A DNA stretch of 64,000 bases, taken from assembly GCA_009823395.1 (NCBI GenBank), contig CM020507.1, positions 1,311,001 through 1,375,000 on the forward strand, given 5' to 3'. The translations under genes were made by a program, and so were the position numbers. This DNA comes from Thamnaconus septentrionalis. Its lineage: Eukaryota > Chordata > Actinopteri > Tetraodontiformes > Monacanthidae. Shown in pieces: positions 47,210 to 58,385 of this stretch. The first letter of the stretch is position 1; the number at the start of each line of letters is the position of its first letter. The notes beneath the pieces were generated by a model, which made no database searches, was not told the origin of the DNA, and saw only the letters and a program-made list of their open reading frames with translations.

Positions 47210-47968
47210 AAGCAGGTTTATTACAAAGAAGTCAGGCATCAGTCAGGCGACCGGTCCGCCTGAGGAGGTTGTGTGTCCAGATGCGGCGAAGCTCTCACAA
47301 TCTCTCCAGAGAATGGTTAGAACATCACCTCCTTACACCCACAGGTGTCGTCATCATGCACACTCCCATATGAGGAGGACAAACAGACAATTGTGAAGCA
47401 GAAGGTGAAGGGATGGGAAAGTTACTGGCCAGAGTTGGAATGTGTGTTATCTACACAGTCTTCCTAGGGAGTTGAGATGAAGCCTTCCAAGGGAAGCAAC
47501 CTAATGCAGGTGCAAGAAGCCTGCAGGAGTAGGGCCAAAGCTTCAGACACTACAGATGAAACAGCAGCGTTGTGTCCCTGAAGGCATCACGACTTGATCA
47601 CGATCTGACAGCTGGTTTCCACTGGAACTGTTTCCAGAGGAGGAACCTCGACAGTCACGAGCTGCAGGAGAAACATGGTGCCAGGAACAGGATCCAGGGC
47701 CCAGGGTCCTGGCTCCAGGGTCCTGGGTTCAGGTGCTGGTGGTCCTCTGCTGCTCATATCCAATAATACAATCATACATCCAATAACTTAGGATATGAAA
47801 CACAAAAAATAGAATTAAATCTACATTACCTAGTAACAAGATAATAATAATGATAATAATAAACAAATAGTGATAGTAATATTGATAAAGATGTGGGAAC
47901 CTGCTGCAGCTGTTGCTATTGGATCACCTGAGGTTACTCCCACCCTCCCAGTTCCTCCCACTGCTCCA

Positions 47969-47975
47969 ATAAGAG
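47969..47975 (+). promoter_or_regulatory. Candidate TATA-like element of PLA2 copy I
   Basis: An AATAAGA stretch about 40 bp before the PLA2 start codon, identical in unit II. Upstream is a conserved E-box (CACCTG) with a pyrimidine-rich block. Assignment as a promoter is by position only. Confidence 0.3.
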
Positions 47976-48012
47976 CAGCAGCTCCTCCGTGTCTCCTCTT
48001 CACTCTACAGCC

Positions 48013-49007
48013 ATGAAGCTCGCCGTTGCTCTCCTGCTGCCGCTCATTGGTAAGACCCTCCCACCCCCAGTGAGCCCCGACAACTGAGGCCGATGGCGTG
48101 CGTGCTCAGCAGGTCTGTCGGTGTGTGTGTGTGTGTGTGTAGCCTCTGTGGTGAGTGGCGCGGCACTCAACAAGGCCGTGTGGCACTTCGCGGAGACGAT
48201 CATGTGCATTCAGCCGGGAGTCAACCCCTTAAAGTACAACCAATACGGCTGCTGGTGCGGCATCGGCGGCGGTGGGAATACCATGAACGGGTTGGACGCG
48301 TGAGTCCCGACGTTCCCTCTTCTTCTTCTTCTTCTTGGGTTTCATTATTTCCAAACTGCCACTGTCTGCAGCGGCGTTTCCTGCCAGGTAAGACAAAAAG
48401 TTTATCCTTTACACACACAGCTATGGAAATCAGCCCTCTGTGATGTCACAAAGGGCCTCCCTCTGTAGCTACCCCCTCCCAAGGTCAGTGACCACCCCTC
48501 CAGCCAGGTGCTGGGTCCCCTCCAAACACAAGGAAGGTCCGAACCCACTTTTGGCTGCAAACAGAGGGCTAAATGCTGCTCTGCCAAAGCCTGCAGGGCT
48601 TTTGGGATGATTGGTGGTATGAAGTCCACGGCCAGGAGAGCAGACAGGTGTGTGTGACAGGTGTGTGTCTGCAGGTGCTGTAAGGCTCATGATAAATGCT
48701 GGGAGATGACCAGGAAGCGGTCAGATTGCAGCGGCCTCGCCGACCAGCCGTACATCATCGACTACGACTTCACCTGTAGCAACGCACAGGTGACCTGCTC
48801 AGGTGAGCTGCCCGTTACAGCCATGGAGGCAATTTCAGGTGAAGGCCCCGCCCCCTTCTGACTCACCTTTGTGCGTGTGCGTGTGTAGGCAGCAACGACT
48901 CGTGTGCGGCTTCAGTGTGCGAGTGCGACCGCGAGGCGGCGCACTGCTTCGCCCGTAACGAGTACAACCCAGAGTACAAGGACCTGGACAGACAGACCTA
49001 CTGCTGA
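48013..49007 (+). CDS. pla2g1b: Secreted group IB phospholipase A2 (copy I)
   Basis: Four exons: 48013-48049, 48143-48299, 48675-48802 and 48889-49007, 441 nt in phase, 146 residues. The enzyme cleaves the sn-2 acyl bond of phospholipids using calcium; the group IB form is the pancreatic digestive type. Residues 1 to about 17 are a signal peptide (MKLAVALLLPLI). The calcium loop YGCWCGIGG is at 47-55, and the catalytic His70-Asp71 pair lies in CCKAHDKC. The C-terminal half carries the cysteine pattern of the fold (VCECDREAAHCF) and ends LDRQTYC. Synteny with cox6a and msi1 supports PLA2G1B. Trp replaces the usual aromatic Tyr or Phe in the CxCG loop. The locus is duplicated at 52,441 with intact reading frame in both. 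Confidence 0.92.
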
Positions 49008-49105
49008 GTCACAACGGAGCCGGCTCCCACAGGGTGTGTGTGTGTGTGTGGGTGCAGTCGGTGTGTAAGGTGACAGACCTGCAGGATGTGGGACTGCAAG
49101 AGTGA

Positions 49106-49111
49106 AATAAA
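49106..49111 (+). terminator. Poly(A) signal of PLA2 copy I
   Basis: AATAAA about 100 nt after the stop, conserved in copy II at 53,625-53,630. Confidence 0.75.
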
Positions 49112-49165
49112 TCAGCTGTTCTGATCTGGGACGTCTGTTTTTCTGAAGCCACAGCTGCTCTGATC

Positions 49166-49167
<2 letters not shown>

Positions 49168-49200
<33 letters not shown>
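49168..49200. repeat. (CA)n microsatellite at the duplication junction
   Basis: This CA tract separates unit I from unit II. The truncated cox6a intron of unit II ends in it. Confidence 0.95.
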
Positions 49201-49202
<2 letters not shown>

Positions 49203-49231
49203 GAGGAGCACACGGCGGCTGCCACTCTTAC

Positions 49232-49334
49232 CTGCCTGCTCGCCGTGTCCGGCGGCAGCAGCGGAGAAGTTTCGCCGACTCTGGGCCACGGCGGACCGCA
49301 GGAGCGCCCTGGAGAGCTGTCCGAGAGCCGCCAT
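49232..49334 (-). pseudogene. cox6a: Orphan first exon of cox6a
   Basis: This is an exact-length (103 nt) copy of cox6a exon 1 with its Kozak ATG, presequence and GT donor, differing by a few bases (for example Ser for Gly in AQSRRNF). The rest of the gene was not duplicated; the intron runs into the CA repeat at 49,168-49,200. It cannot encode COX6A by itself but may keep a working promoter facing away from the lectin copy. Confidence 0.85.
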
Positions 49335-50139
49335 TTTCCTTTCTGAGAGTCGCACGGCACCGGAAGGGTTTTGTGCGGCGTGGTCACGTGGGGAGTCCGG
49401 CTCGCTCCCCGCTGTTGCGTCACTCAGTGGCAAAAGCAACAACTGCATTGTCTGAAAAATGAAAAGGATTCATTCATTAATTCATTTTATATACCCGCTT
49501 CTTCCAGAGCTCAGGGTCACGTGGATGAAACCATCCCGAAATAATCCACTCTGTCATTTAAAAAAGAAAAGAAAATTAGAGGACTTGTGGCCACATTTAC
49601 TCTATTTCAGCCTTTCTATGTTTTCTGAAAAACATTTTTCTCGTGTCTTTCATTCTCAGAACTTCTGTTGTGCCTAACAAATAAAGCTGAGCTCTAATTG
49701 GTGTGAATTTTTAATCGTGAACTGAAATAAAGTTGAACTGATCGAGTCCCGCGTGAAGCCGCAAACATCCCAGGAGGGAGAAACATTCGCTGGCTGAGTG
49801 CCTGGTTTACTCTTCATTGGACTGAGTTGGTGAGGAAAATGCATGAATCATGTTTGACGCATAAAAAAAACAACACAAAATAAACAACATCCAGATACTG
49901 AGCAGCGTTTCTCTTTACTCCAAACACTGAAAATCCACAGATATTCTCCTCGATCAAACGTCCCAAATCTGCTTTATTCACCAAGATGTTAATATTTAAC
50001 ATATGACGCTTCTAAACAAACAGACCAACAGCTTTCAAATGACCTTTTACCTGAACCTAAAAAAAAACTGTAGCAATAAAGAAAAACTGACAAACTCAGA
50101 ACTTGATGCGCCCTGTTAGGAGTGGCATCAGTTAAAATA

Positions 50140-50485
50140 ATGTCGGGGATGGAGACCGAATATCAGCAGTTCCAGTTGCCTGCCACGAGCTCCTTCAGAT
50201 TTCAGCCCAATGTGAATCTGCTGACAGGTAAAACACCAGTTCGGCCCGGTGGAGGTGTTTTGGAGCTGCTGTGAGAAACCGGTTTGGCCGTGTGTGCAGG
50301 TGCGAAGAGGGCGATGGGCTACGTCCCCTACGGACTTCTGCTGCTGCTGCTCTTCATCCTGCTGCTGCTCACCGGGATAAAATGTACTTGATCCAAACGC
50401 CAAAGCCTGCTGCTTCACCTCACCGCTCTTCTTCTGCTCTACAAACACGTTCTCCTTGTTCCACAGTCGGCGAGTTACACAAAGG
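50140..50485 (+). pseudogene. Truncated C-type lectin gene (copy II)
   Basis: Exon 1 (50140-50227) and exon 2 (50300-50383, one base longer than copy I and in correct phase) are preserved, with about 19 nt of exon 3 from 50467. Then a transposon begins. Neck and lectin-domain exons are absent until shared flanking sequence resumes near 51,510. No lectin can be made. Confidence 0.9.
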
Positions 50486-51469
50486 GGGCGTTCTCATTGC
50501 CTCGCCTCGCCTCGCCTCGCCACGGTACGGTTGTAGGCCGTTCGCACTGGCCGCTACACGGTTGTAGCGGGTGCTGTTTTGGTACCTCAATCCCCCAGGG
50601 TCCAAGCGAGACGAAGCAAGTTTAGTGGTGACGTAGCGACGAGCAGGGCACTGGATTGGCTCAGTGTCCTCGTCGATGTCCACTGTCGGAGCGGACATCG
50701 ACGCCAACTCCTTCGACACGGAACTTCCGTGTCAGGTACATTTTACCGTGAATACAAGTAGCTACTATTGATGGTGTACAAATATATTTCTATGCAAATA
50801 CATTTTTTGAAAAAAGCTTTTTCATTACATGTTTACTTTGTCTTTTGGGCAGAGGCAGGCGAACCGGGAATGCCCTCGACGGCGCGAGTGTTTTCAACCA
50901 TATTCGCGAAAACGACGAGCGGCAAACGGCGAAGCGCTCGGAACAAATCGAGTTGCTCCTGCGTGAGGCGCGTTAAGCTAGGGAATCCGAGGAGTCTTGA
51001 GACGAGAGGAAATACGGATTCGTCGAGAGGACGTGGCTCTTCGCCGCGAGGAAGCCTCGAACACCGCGGCATTTAACAAAGTCGTCCTTGGCTCGCTAGG
51101 GCAGCTATTTCAAATAAGTAGGCGTGTTTACTGTCTGTTTTTCTGTTTGTTTGTTTTTAAATAAATGCTATTTCCCGTTGTATCTGTCTCGTCTTTACTT
51201 TTGGTGAGAATATAAAGGTTGAACTACACCTTTACTCTCCCAGGAAACCAAGCAATAAATGATAAATGTTGCCTGCATAAATGATCAACTGTGACTTCAG
51301 TGAGGAAAACTGTTCTTTCTTTAACAGAAAAGCATCCACAGACCGAGCAGCAGGTATGAAACAACTTCTACTTTGTCCATCGCTGCGCTGTTGTGTATCG
51401 CATGGAAATTATGTTGTCGAAAACATTGTCCCGCGAGGCGAGGCACGGCGAGGCAATGAGAACACGCCC
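50486..51469. mobile_element. DNA transposon with inverted ends, in the lectin pseudogene
   Basis: The left end GGGCGTTCTCATTGCCTCGC and the reverse complement of the right end match over about 22 bp, apart from a 2-base insertion. CTCGC-type repeats follow internally on both sides. The roughly 984-bp body has short open frames (for example 51,072-50,833 on the minus strand) but no transposase was recognised. Its insertion coincides with loss of lectin exons 3-7. The superfamily is uncertain; PIF/Harbinger is possible from the GGGC terminus. Confidence 0.7.
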
Positions 51470-51620
51470 AACAGCTGAGTGCGACTGTTGTGCAGCGGCG
51501 ACGTGTTGGTGTGAAGCTACACAGACATGTAGGTCACTGGAGGAATGAACAGAGGAGCACAGGTGCAGGAGGCTCCACGACACCTCTGGGTTTTGCCTTA
51601 ATGAGCGTCGCCAATAAAAA

Positions 51621-51890
51621 TTGGTGCATTTGAGTGATTTTCCACGGAAAACCGTGGGAGCTTTCACAAGTGTCCGCCGTCTGCTGCGTGGCTCAAAGCC
51701 ATGTCCAACATTTATTTATTTGTGGAAGGAGAAGTCAAACTCCAAGGGGCTGTTACCAGTGTTTGATGAGGAGCCACCAAAAAAGAAAAACTGGCGTCAA
51801 TCTGATGAGATGTTCTTGGAAGCGTTGGGGGACCAGTACCTGCTTTATAACGGTGGGATGCATGGTGGATTCTTCAGGTTGCAGCAGTGA
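51621..51890 (+). other. Unassigned open frame, unit II counterpart
   Basis: The counterpart of 46,892-47,209, ending earlier at a TGA where unit I has a tyrosine codon. Confidence 0.2.
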
Positions 51891-52440
51891 AGTGTGGATG
51901 TTGAAGGAATCATCGTGGACACCGACTTGATTGTATAAAAGCAGGTTTATTACAAAGAAGTCAGGCATCAATCAGGCGACCGCTCCGCCTGAGGAGGTTG
52001 TGTGTCCAGATGCGGCGAAGCTCTCACAATCTCTCCAGAGAATGGTTAGAACATCACCTCCTTACACCCACAGGTGTCGTCATCATGCACACTCCCATAT
52101 GAGGAGGACAAACAGACAATTGTGAAGCAGAAGGTGAAGGGATGGGAAAGTTACTGGCCAGAGTTGGAATGTGTGTTATCTACACAGTCTTCCATACAAT
52201 CATACATCCAATAACTTAGGATATGAAACCCAAAAAATAGAATTAAATCTACATTACCTAGTAACAAGTTAATAATAATGATAATAATAAACAAATAGTG
52301 ATAGTAATATTGATAAAGATGTGGGAACCTGCTGCAGCTGTTGCTATTGGATCACCTGAGGTTACTCCCACCCTCCCAGTTCCTCCCACTGCTCCAATAA
52401 GAGCAGCAGCTCCTCCGTGTCTCCTCTTCACTCTACAGCC

Positions 52441-52547
52441 ATGAAGCTCGCCGTTGCTCTCCTGCTGCCGCTCATTGGTAAGACCCTCCCACCCCCAGTG
52501 AGCCCCGACAACTGAGGCCGATGGCGTGCGTGCTCAGCAGGTCTGTC

Positions 52548-52594
<47 letters not shown>

Positions 52595-53494
52595 CCTCTG
52601 TGGTGAGTGGCGCGGCACTCAACAAGGCCGTGTGGCACCTCGCGGAGACGATCATGTGCGCTCAGCCAGGAGTCAACCCCTTAAAGTACATCGACTACGG
52701 CTGCTGGTGCGGCATCGGCGGTGCTGGGAATACCATGAACCAGTTGGACGAGTGAGTCCCGACGTTCCCTCTTCTTCTTCTTCTTCTTGGGTTTCATTAT
52801 TTCCAAACTGCCACTGTCTGCAGCGGCGTTTCCTGCCAGGTAAGACAAAAAGTTCATCCTTTACCCACACAGCTATGGAAATCAGCCCTCTGTGATGTCA
52901 CAAAGGGCCCACCTCCGTAGCTACCCCCTCCCAAGGTCAGTGACCACACCTCCAGCCAGGTGTTGGCTCCGCCCTCTTTGCTGGGTCCCCTCCAAATCAC
53001 AAGAAAGGTCCGAACCCACTTTTGGCTGCAAACAGAGGGCTAAATGCTGCTCTGCCGAAGCCTTCCGGTTCTTTTGGGATGATTGGTGGTATGAAGTCCA
53101 CGCCGGCCAGGAGAGCAGACAGGTGTGTGTGACAGGTGTGTGTGTGTGTGTGTGTGCAGGTGCTGTAAGGCTCATGATAAATGCTGGGAGATGAGCAGGA
53201 AGCAGTCTGGATGCAGCGGCCTCGCCGACATGCCGTACATCATCGACTACGACTTCACCTGTAGCAACGCGCAGGTGACCTGCTCAGGTGAGCTGCCCGT
53301 CACAGCCATGGAGGCATTTCAGGTGAAGGCCCCGCCCCCTTCTGACTCTGTGTGTGTGTGTGTGTGTGTGTGTAGGCAGCAACGACTTGTGTGCGGCTTC
53401 AGTGTGCGAGTGCGACCGCGAGGCGGCGCACTGCTTCGCCCGTAACGAGTACAACCCAGAGTACAAGGACCTGGACAGACAGACCTACTGCTGA
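52441..53494 (+). CDS. pla2g1b: Secreted group IB phospholipase A2 (copy II)
   Basis: Four exons: 52441-52477, 52595-52751, 53160-53287 and 53376-53494, the same lengths as copy I, 146 residues. The signal peptide, calcium loop (YGCWCGIGG) and HD catalytic pair in CCKAHDKC are intact. Substitutions cluster around the calcium loop and the helix after it: YID for YNQ before it, GAGN for GGGN after it, QLDE for GLDA, plus CAQ for CIQ. Because the surrounding duplicated non-coding sequence is so similar, this concentration suggests relaxed or altered selection on substrate contact. Introns hold long TG runs (52,549-52,592). Confidence 0.92.
52549..52592. repeat. (TG)n microsatellite in PLA2 copy II intron 1
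   Basis: A long TG run ending at the exon-2 acceptor, expanded relative to unit I (about 48,120-48,140). Confidence 0.95.
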
Positions 53495-53519
53495 GTCACA
53501 ACGGAGCCGGCTCCCACAG

Positions 53520-53538
53520 GGTGTGTGTGTGTGTGGGT

Positions 53539-53573
<35 letters not shown>

Positions 53574-53686
53574 CAGTCGGTGTGTAAGGTGACAGACCTG
53601 CAGGATGTGGGACTGCAAGACTGAAATAAATCAGCTGTTCTGATCTGCTGACGTCTGTTTTTCTGAAGCCACAGCTGCTCTGATCT

Positions 53687-53717
<31 letters not shown>

Positions 53718-53740
53718 ACAAACACACACACACACACACA
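53520..53740. repeat. TG and CA tracts at the end of unit II
   Basis: A TG tract at 53,520-53,570 lies in the PLA2 3' UTR and CA tracts at about 53,688-53,740 mark the right duplication boundary. Confidence 0.9.
53625..53630 (+). terminator. Poly(A) signal of PLA2 copy II
   Basis: AATAAA at the position equivalent to that of copy I. Confidence 0.75.
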
Positions 53741-54466
53741 AGGTTGCAGTTGCAGGAATTTAAAGGGACAGTTCACTAAAAATGTCAACTGTTCAGGAGC
53801 GCAGCAGCAAAAATGTCCTCTGGTCAAACCATGGATCTATAAGTACTGGATACTGGACTGGCAATACGGCGACGCACTGATTTTCCCAGTGGCCACTCGA
53901 GGTACTGCAGCAAAAAAGAAAATCCCATAGGCCCAAAAAGCATTTTTCCCATGGACCGCAATAGAAAAATAAAGGCCTTTATAACAGCTGACAGGACGAC
54001 TGTGACCTGAAACGCGATTCATAGCAAATCTTTCTTGTGTAGATTTTTCACTTCTGGTCTTTTAGTCGTTTAAAAAAAATAATAAAGGCCAAAAAATCAG
54101 CAGAAAAGAGTTTATTCCCAGCGTGACGTCACCACGTCGTACGTGCTGCTGAGTCTCAGCTCGTTCTGATTGGCTGATGCATCCTGACGTGTCTGTCAGT
54201 GACCGTCTCCAGGATCCTTCTGATTGGCCAAAAAGACCACGTGAGTTACAGAGGCATGATGGGAAGTGACACTACAGCGCATTGCTCTATGGGCCCGTTA
54301 ATGCGGAGGTCAAAAACGTTTTTCGACGTCTGCGCTGGGTGAACAACTCCATTGAAGTGACTGGAGGACAAACATCAAAACAAACCTAATCTGAAAGTCT
54401 TGTGGTTGACAAGATGGAGACAAAATAAAGCAGCTGGATGAAATGAGCACAGAAAGAGTGGAAAGA
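53741..54466. other. Intergenic region between PLA2 II and prkab1
   Basis: No coding exon or recognised repeat. Confidence 0.5.
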
Positions 54467-54472
54467 TTTATT
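54467..54472 (-). terminator. Poly(A) signal of prkab1
   Basis: AATAAA on the minus strand about 170 nt after the prkab1 stop. Confidence 0.6.
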
Positions 54473-54643
54473 TGCTTCTTTGGTCAGAAAGACAAAGGCG
54501 TCTTCGTCTCTGAGGCGACAAAAAACGCACTTGGATTTTCCTTTTGTTTACTTCACAAGGCACACATTAAATTAAAGAAAACAAACTGTCCAGTTAGCAC
54601 TTTATCCTTTCAGAATAAAAGGCCGTGGTCTTGGTCCTGAGCG

Positions 54644-57464
54644 TTAGATAGGCTTGTAGAGGAGAGTGGTCACGTACTTCTTCTTGTATCTGTGTGTCGC
54701 GCTGAGAACCATCACCCCATCCTGGAAGACACGACAGACACACAGTGAGCCCCACCCTCACTGATTCAATCTCAATATTTGCTAGAAATAAACACATTTT
54801 TAGTGCAATTAACCATTAAAATTCTGTATTTATATACAATGTAGTATGTAAATTGTAAGCAGAGTGTTTTATTCAATAAATAATGACAATAGATAATTGG
54901 TAAAAAAAAAAAAAATGGCAAAAGATCAGTGAAAAATTATTATTATTTTTAATTATTATTATTGCCTGCAATAGCAGATGGAGCCATAAATTATTATAAA
55001 AAAGCAACCTGTTTACCTTTTTCCATTTGGATTAAATCAATATGATAAGCTGTTAAAGGTTAGTCAGTTATTTAGAAGAATACAGAAATATTTTAAGAGA
55101 AAAAATACTCACCAAGCAACAAGAAGCTCATATATATTTTTATCAAAACTACCACAGAATTAAGAGTTTGGTTCAGACACTAATCAACCTGAAGGATAAA
55201 CATCTGCGATTCCATCAACACCGGTAACTCATCATGTCAAAATAAAAGCACGCAGGGTGCCGTGGGCGGGGCCGTCACCTTGATGGACAGGGCGTACAGG
55301 TGGTTGAGCATCACGTGGTTGGGCTCTGGAAGCAGCGTCGGGTCGCACTGGCGGAGAGACGAGGAGCTGGTTTGTTATTCTTTGTTTTTCCCCACTGGTG
55401 AGGTGCGTGGAGTGGTCGCTACTCACAGAGACGCCCGTGTCCTTGTTGAGAAGCACCTGCAGCAGGTGAGGCGGCAGGAAGGGAGGATGTTTGAGCTTCT
55501 CCTCAGCTCGGATCACGTAGGCGTCCTGCTGGTACGGACCGGGCGGGGAGCTGGAGAAGTCTGGTGGGAAAAAAGAAAACAGCACAGGTCAGCGTTCACA
55601 CCAGCATCCCCTGCACTTGACAGAGGGACATCATGACCAACAGAGGACGCACAAACACACAACCACAAAGGGTGTGAAAAATATAAGAACAATATATCAT
55701 ATATAATATAATAATAGTTAAATACAAATATGTATGTGTACATATATATACACACAATATGTATGTTTATAATAAAACAAACTATTATATTATTAGATAA
55801 ATTAATAATACATTTAATAATCATCTGAATTCTGCTAATATTACACAATTCCAGTTATGTATGTTGACAATGCAACACCTATCTCCAGTGGCCAGTAGGT
55901 GGAGCTGCTAAGGGGTTGCCGATTTTTCCAGCCACCACCAACAAACTGGAATTGATGTTGACACTGTTTGCAATACCTTTTCTGAACATTGGATGGTGCT
56001 ACATATTACACAGCTGAGCCTTGAGAAGCTGAGAAACATTACCGGCACCTTCTTCCCATGGGGGGGGGGGGACAAACTCAGTCTTTCAATCTGTTTGAGC
56101 TGCGTCCTGGAACTGATAAAGTGTAACATCAAGTGAATAAAAACTGGAATTAGCACCTGAGAGGTCGGCGGAATCCTGCGAGTCGATCCTCAGGGCGTCA
56201 AACACCTCGAAGTCTGTACTGCTGACCTGGATCAGGTTGTTCACCACGCCGGTCTTGGACGTGGTCACGGCCTGGAGGACAGAGGAGGAGCAAGGGGAAA
56301 AAAATGCTAAATACTTCTACTAAATACTAAAAAAAAAAAAGAACTTCACAAATATGCCGTGGTGCGTTCACTGACCCCGGTGGGATCCAGCGTCCACTGG
56401 CCGTCCACACAGAACTTGTACTGGTGCTCGCCCTCCGGCAGGTCCACGATGGCCACAAAGTTGTTCCGACTGCGTGTGGAGACAACGGTGGGTCACAACA
56501 ACAACAACAACAACAGCAACAACAACACGCCGCCGTCGTCCCTCACAGCTATGGCACCTTCTGTTCAGCGGGATCTTGGTGGCCCAGTTGTTGAAGGAGC
56601 CCGACACAAAGACCTCCTTGGCCGAACCGGCCCACCTGAAGACGGTGGGTCGAGCCTGAGCGCTGGGGCTCTTGCTGTCGCTCTCCAGGTCCTGCTGCCA
56701 GGCCAGGAACTCCTGGATCTCCTGTGGAGCCTGGAGAAACACAACACCTCATCAAATCACCAGCAATGGAGGTGATGGAGGTAGCGCCTCCTGGTGGACT
56801 GACTAGTTAATATGCTGCTGGCTGTGGTGGCAAATGTTCATCAGGGATCAGTGACGTGCGCTTTGCATATGGGGCATAAAACACTGAATGTTACTGTCTT
56901 TAGTATTTGCCTGCAATTGACGTGAAAGAGGAACAAAAATAACGACAAAAACAACAACGACAGTGGGACAAAGTCAATTATAGACAATGGTAAGACCTAC
57001 TTATGGAAATACTGAAGAAGAAGAAGAAGAAGAAGAAGAAGAAGAAAAGAAGAAGTGTTTGTGTTATTGTGTGCCGTTATTGTGCTTCTATTTTCACTAA
57101 AAGGAGCAAATGTGAATTATGACAATTTTCTTAGTGGTAAAAATATATATATATATCATGTTGTCAAATAATATTGTGTATTTTGTTCCGAATTCACTGT
57201 TCGTGCTCAAACCTGTGCCACAAAGCTACTTACGGGAGCCTCAACAGGTGAGCAGAGGCTAGCGACCTAGCATGTCGCTAACCCAATCGGAAGTGCAGCT
57301 CACAGCTGGAATTGCGTGTGTCCGTGTGCGTTCACCTTGGCGTCCTCTCTCTGGAACACGTCTCCGTCCTCGCTGCCGTCCATCAGGATGTTGGTCCTGG
57401 GCTCCTTGCCGGCCTGCTGGCCGCCCTGGACCCCGGGGGACCGGTCGCTGCTGCTGTTCCCCAT
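54644..57464 (-). CDS. prkab1: AMP-activated protein kinase beta-1 subunit
   Basis: Seven exons: 57464-57336, 56730-56558, 56469-56376, 56271-56157, 55560-55427, 55347-55279 and 54721-54644, total 792 nt, 263 residues, all in phase. The beta subunit scaffolds the alpha kinase and gamma sensor and tethers the complex to glycogen. It starts MGNSSSDRS with the N-myristoylation glycine at position 2. The carbohydrate-binding module runs from about residue 70 (PTVFRWAGSAKEVFVSGSFNNW) to about 132 (KFCVDGQWTLDP). Ser101 in RSRNNF corresponds to mammalian Ser108. The C-terminal alpha/gamma-binding region is highly conserved (PPHLLQVLLNKDTGVS, NHVMLNHLYALSIK, KKKYVTTLLYKPI). PRKAB1 rather than PRKAB2 is favoured by synteny with msi1, cox6a and pla2g1b (human 12q24). 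Confidence 0.95.
57014..57046. repeat. (GAA)n microsatellite in prkab1 intron 1
   Basis: About eleven AGA/GAA units in the first intron. Confidence 0.95.
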
Positions 57465-58385
57465 CCCGGTGCTCTGCCCGGTGCCGGGGACCGACTATCA
57501 CCTGGAGCACAAGGCTTGGCGGCTTCACTCCAACCCGCCCGCTTCAGCTGCTGCGGAGTGAAAGTGTTGGGAAGTTGGGTGTCCGTGTGCAGAAGCCACC
57601 GAACGTCCTTCCGTCTTCCAACCGGTTCGGAGACTTTTTTTTTTTTTTTTTTGCTTCCCGGTGTGAAACTCGATCACGATGCGGGAAAGTGAATTTTTAA
57701 CAACAACAACAACACAACGCAACCCTCACCGTTTCCCACCGTCCGTGCTCGCGCTTCGGCGTTTGATCGACTTTCTGCGGGAACTTGTTCGTGTTTGTGT
57801 GTCCTGAGAAGAACACACACCTCCTTCCGCCTCCTGCTGGCGTTCGGTTCAAGTTTAACCCGAAAGTAGCCAAAACCCGGAGGTTGCAGGTTTTTAAGAA
57901 AAGTCGCCTAACAATACCACAAACAAAATTGTTCAAAATTATCATGTAATCTGATAAAAACACATTTTGAGGTGATTGAAAAAAGATCTCGATTTTTTTA
58001 TTTTATTTATTTATTTTTAATTTATGTAATTATTTTTTACCGTTGTTTGAAGGAATTTAACTGTGAAAGGTTGGATATTAAGGGAATGAAGTGGGACTTT
58101 GATCTACTGGACATTTTGCCCAGAGGTCCTGAAGTGTTTCGGTGAACGAAACAACAGTCAGTGAAGGTCACATTCGAAATAGTCAATCCAAGTGTTTATC
58201 TGGATGTTTATCATTTTAATTTAGAATCTAATCCTGGAAATTTAATCGAGAATTCTTAGTTTCCTGATTCACGCTGTGTACCAGTAGGTGGCGGTAGGGG
58301 CAACAAAACGCCTTAAAGGAGGCCTTGGTGCCTATAAGAACTAGAAACACCAAACGGGACCCGTGGATGGAATGCTTTAAAATAA
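57465..58385. other. prkab1 promoter side and spacer to msi1
   Basis: The first 350 bp are GC-rich and probably contain the prkab1 5' UTR and promoter. The remainder is AT-rich and featureless up to the msi1 3' end. Confidence 0.5.

Larger units (their letters stand above)
44262..49166. repeat. Tandem duplication unit I (cox6a exon 1, lectin, PLA2)
   Basis: Sequence from 44,262 to about 49,166 is repeated in the same order at 49,201 to about 53,687. Unit I holds cox6a exon 1, a full set of lectin exons and a PLA2 gene. A CA run lies exactly between the units (49,168-49,200) and another beyond unit II (53,688 onward). Confidence 0.93.
49201..53687. repeat. Tandem duplication unit II
   Basis: Second copy of 44,262-49,166. 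Within it, lectin exons from part of exon 3 onward are missing and a transposon is present (50,486-51,469). About 300 bp found at 47,467-47,769 of unit I are also absent. Confidence 0.93.
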
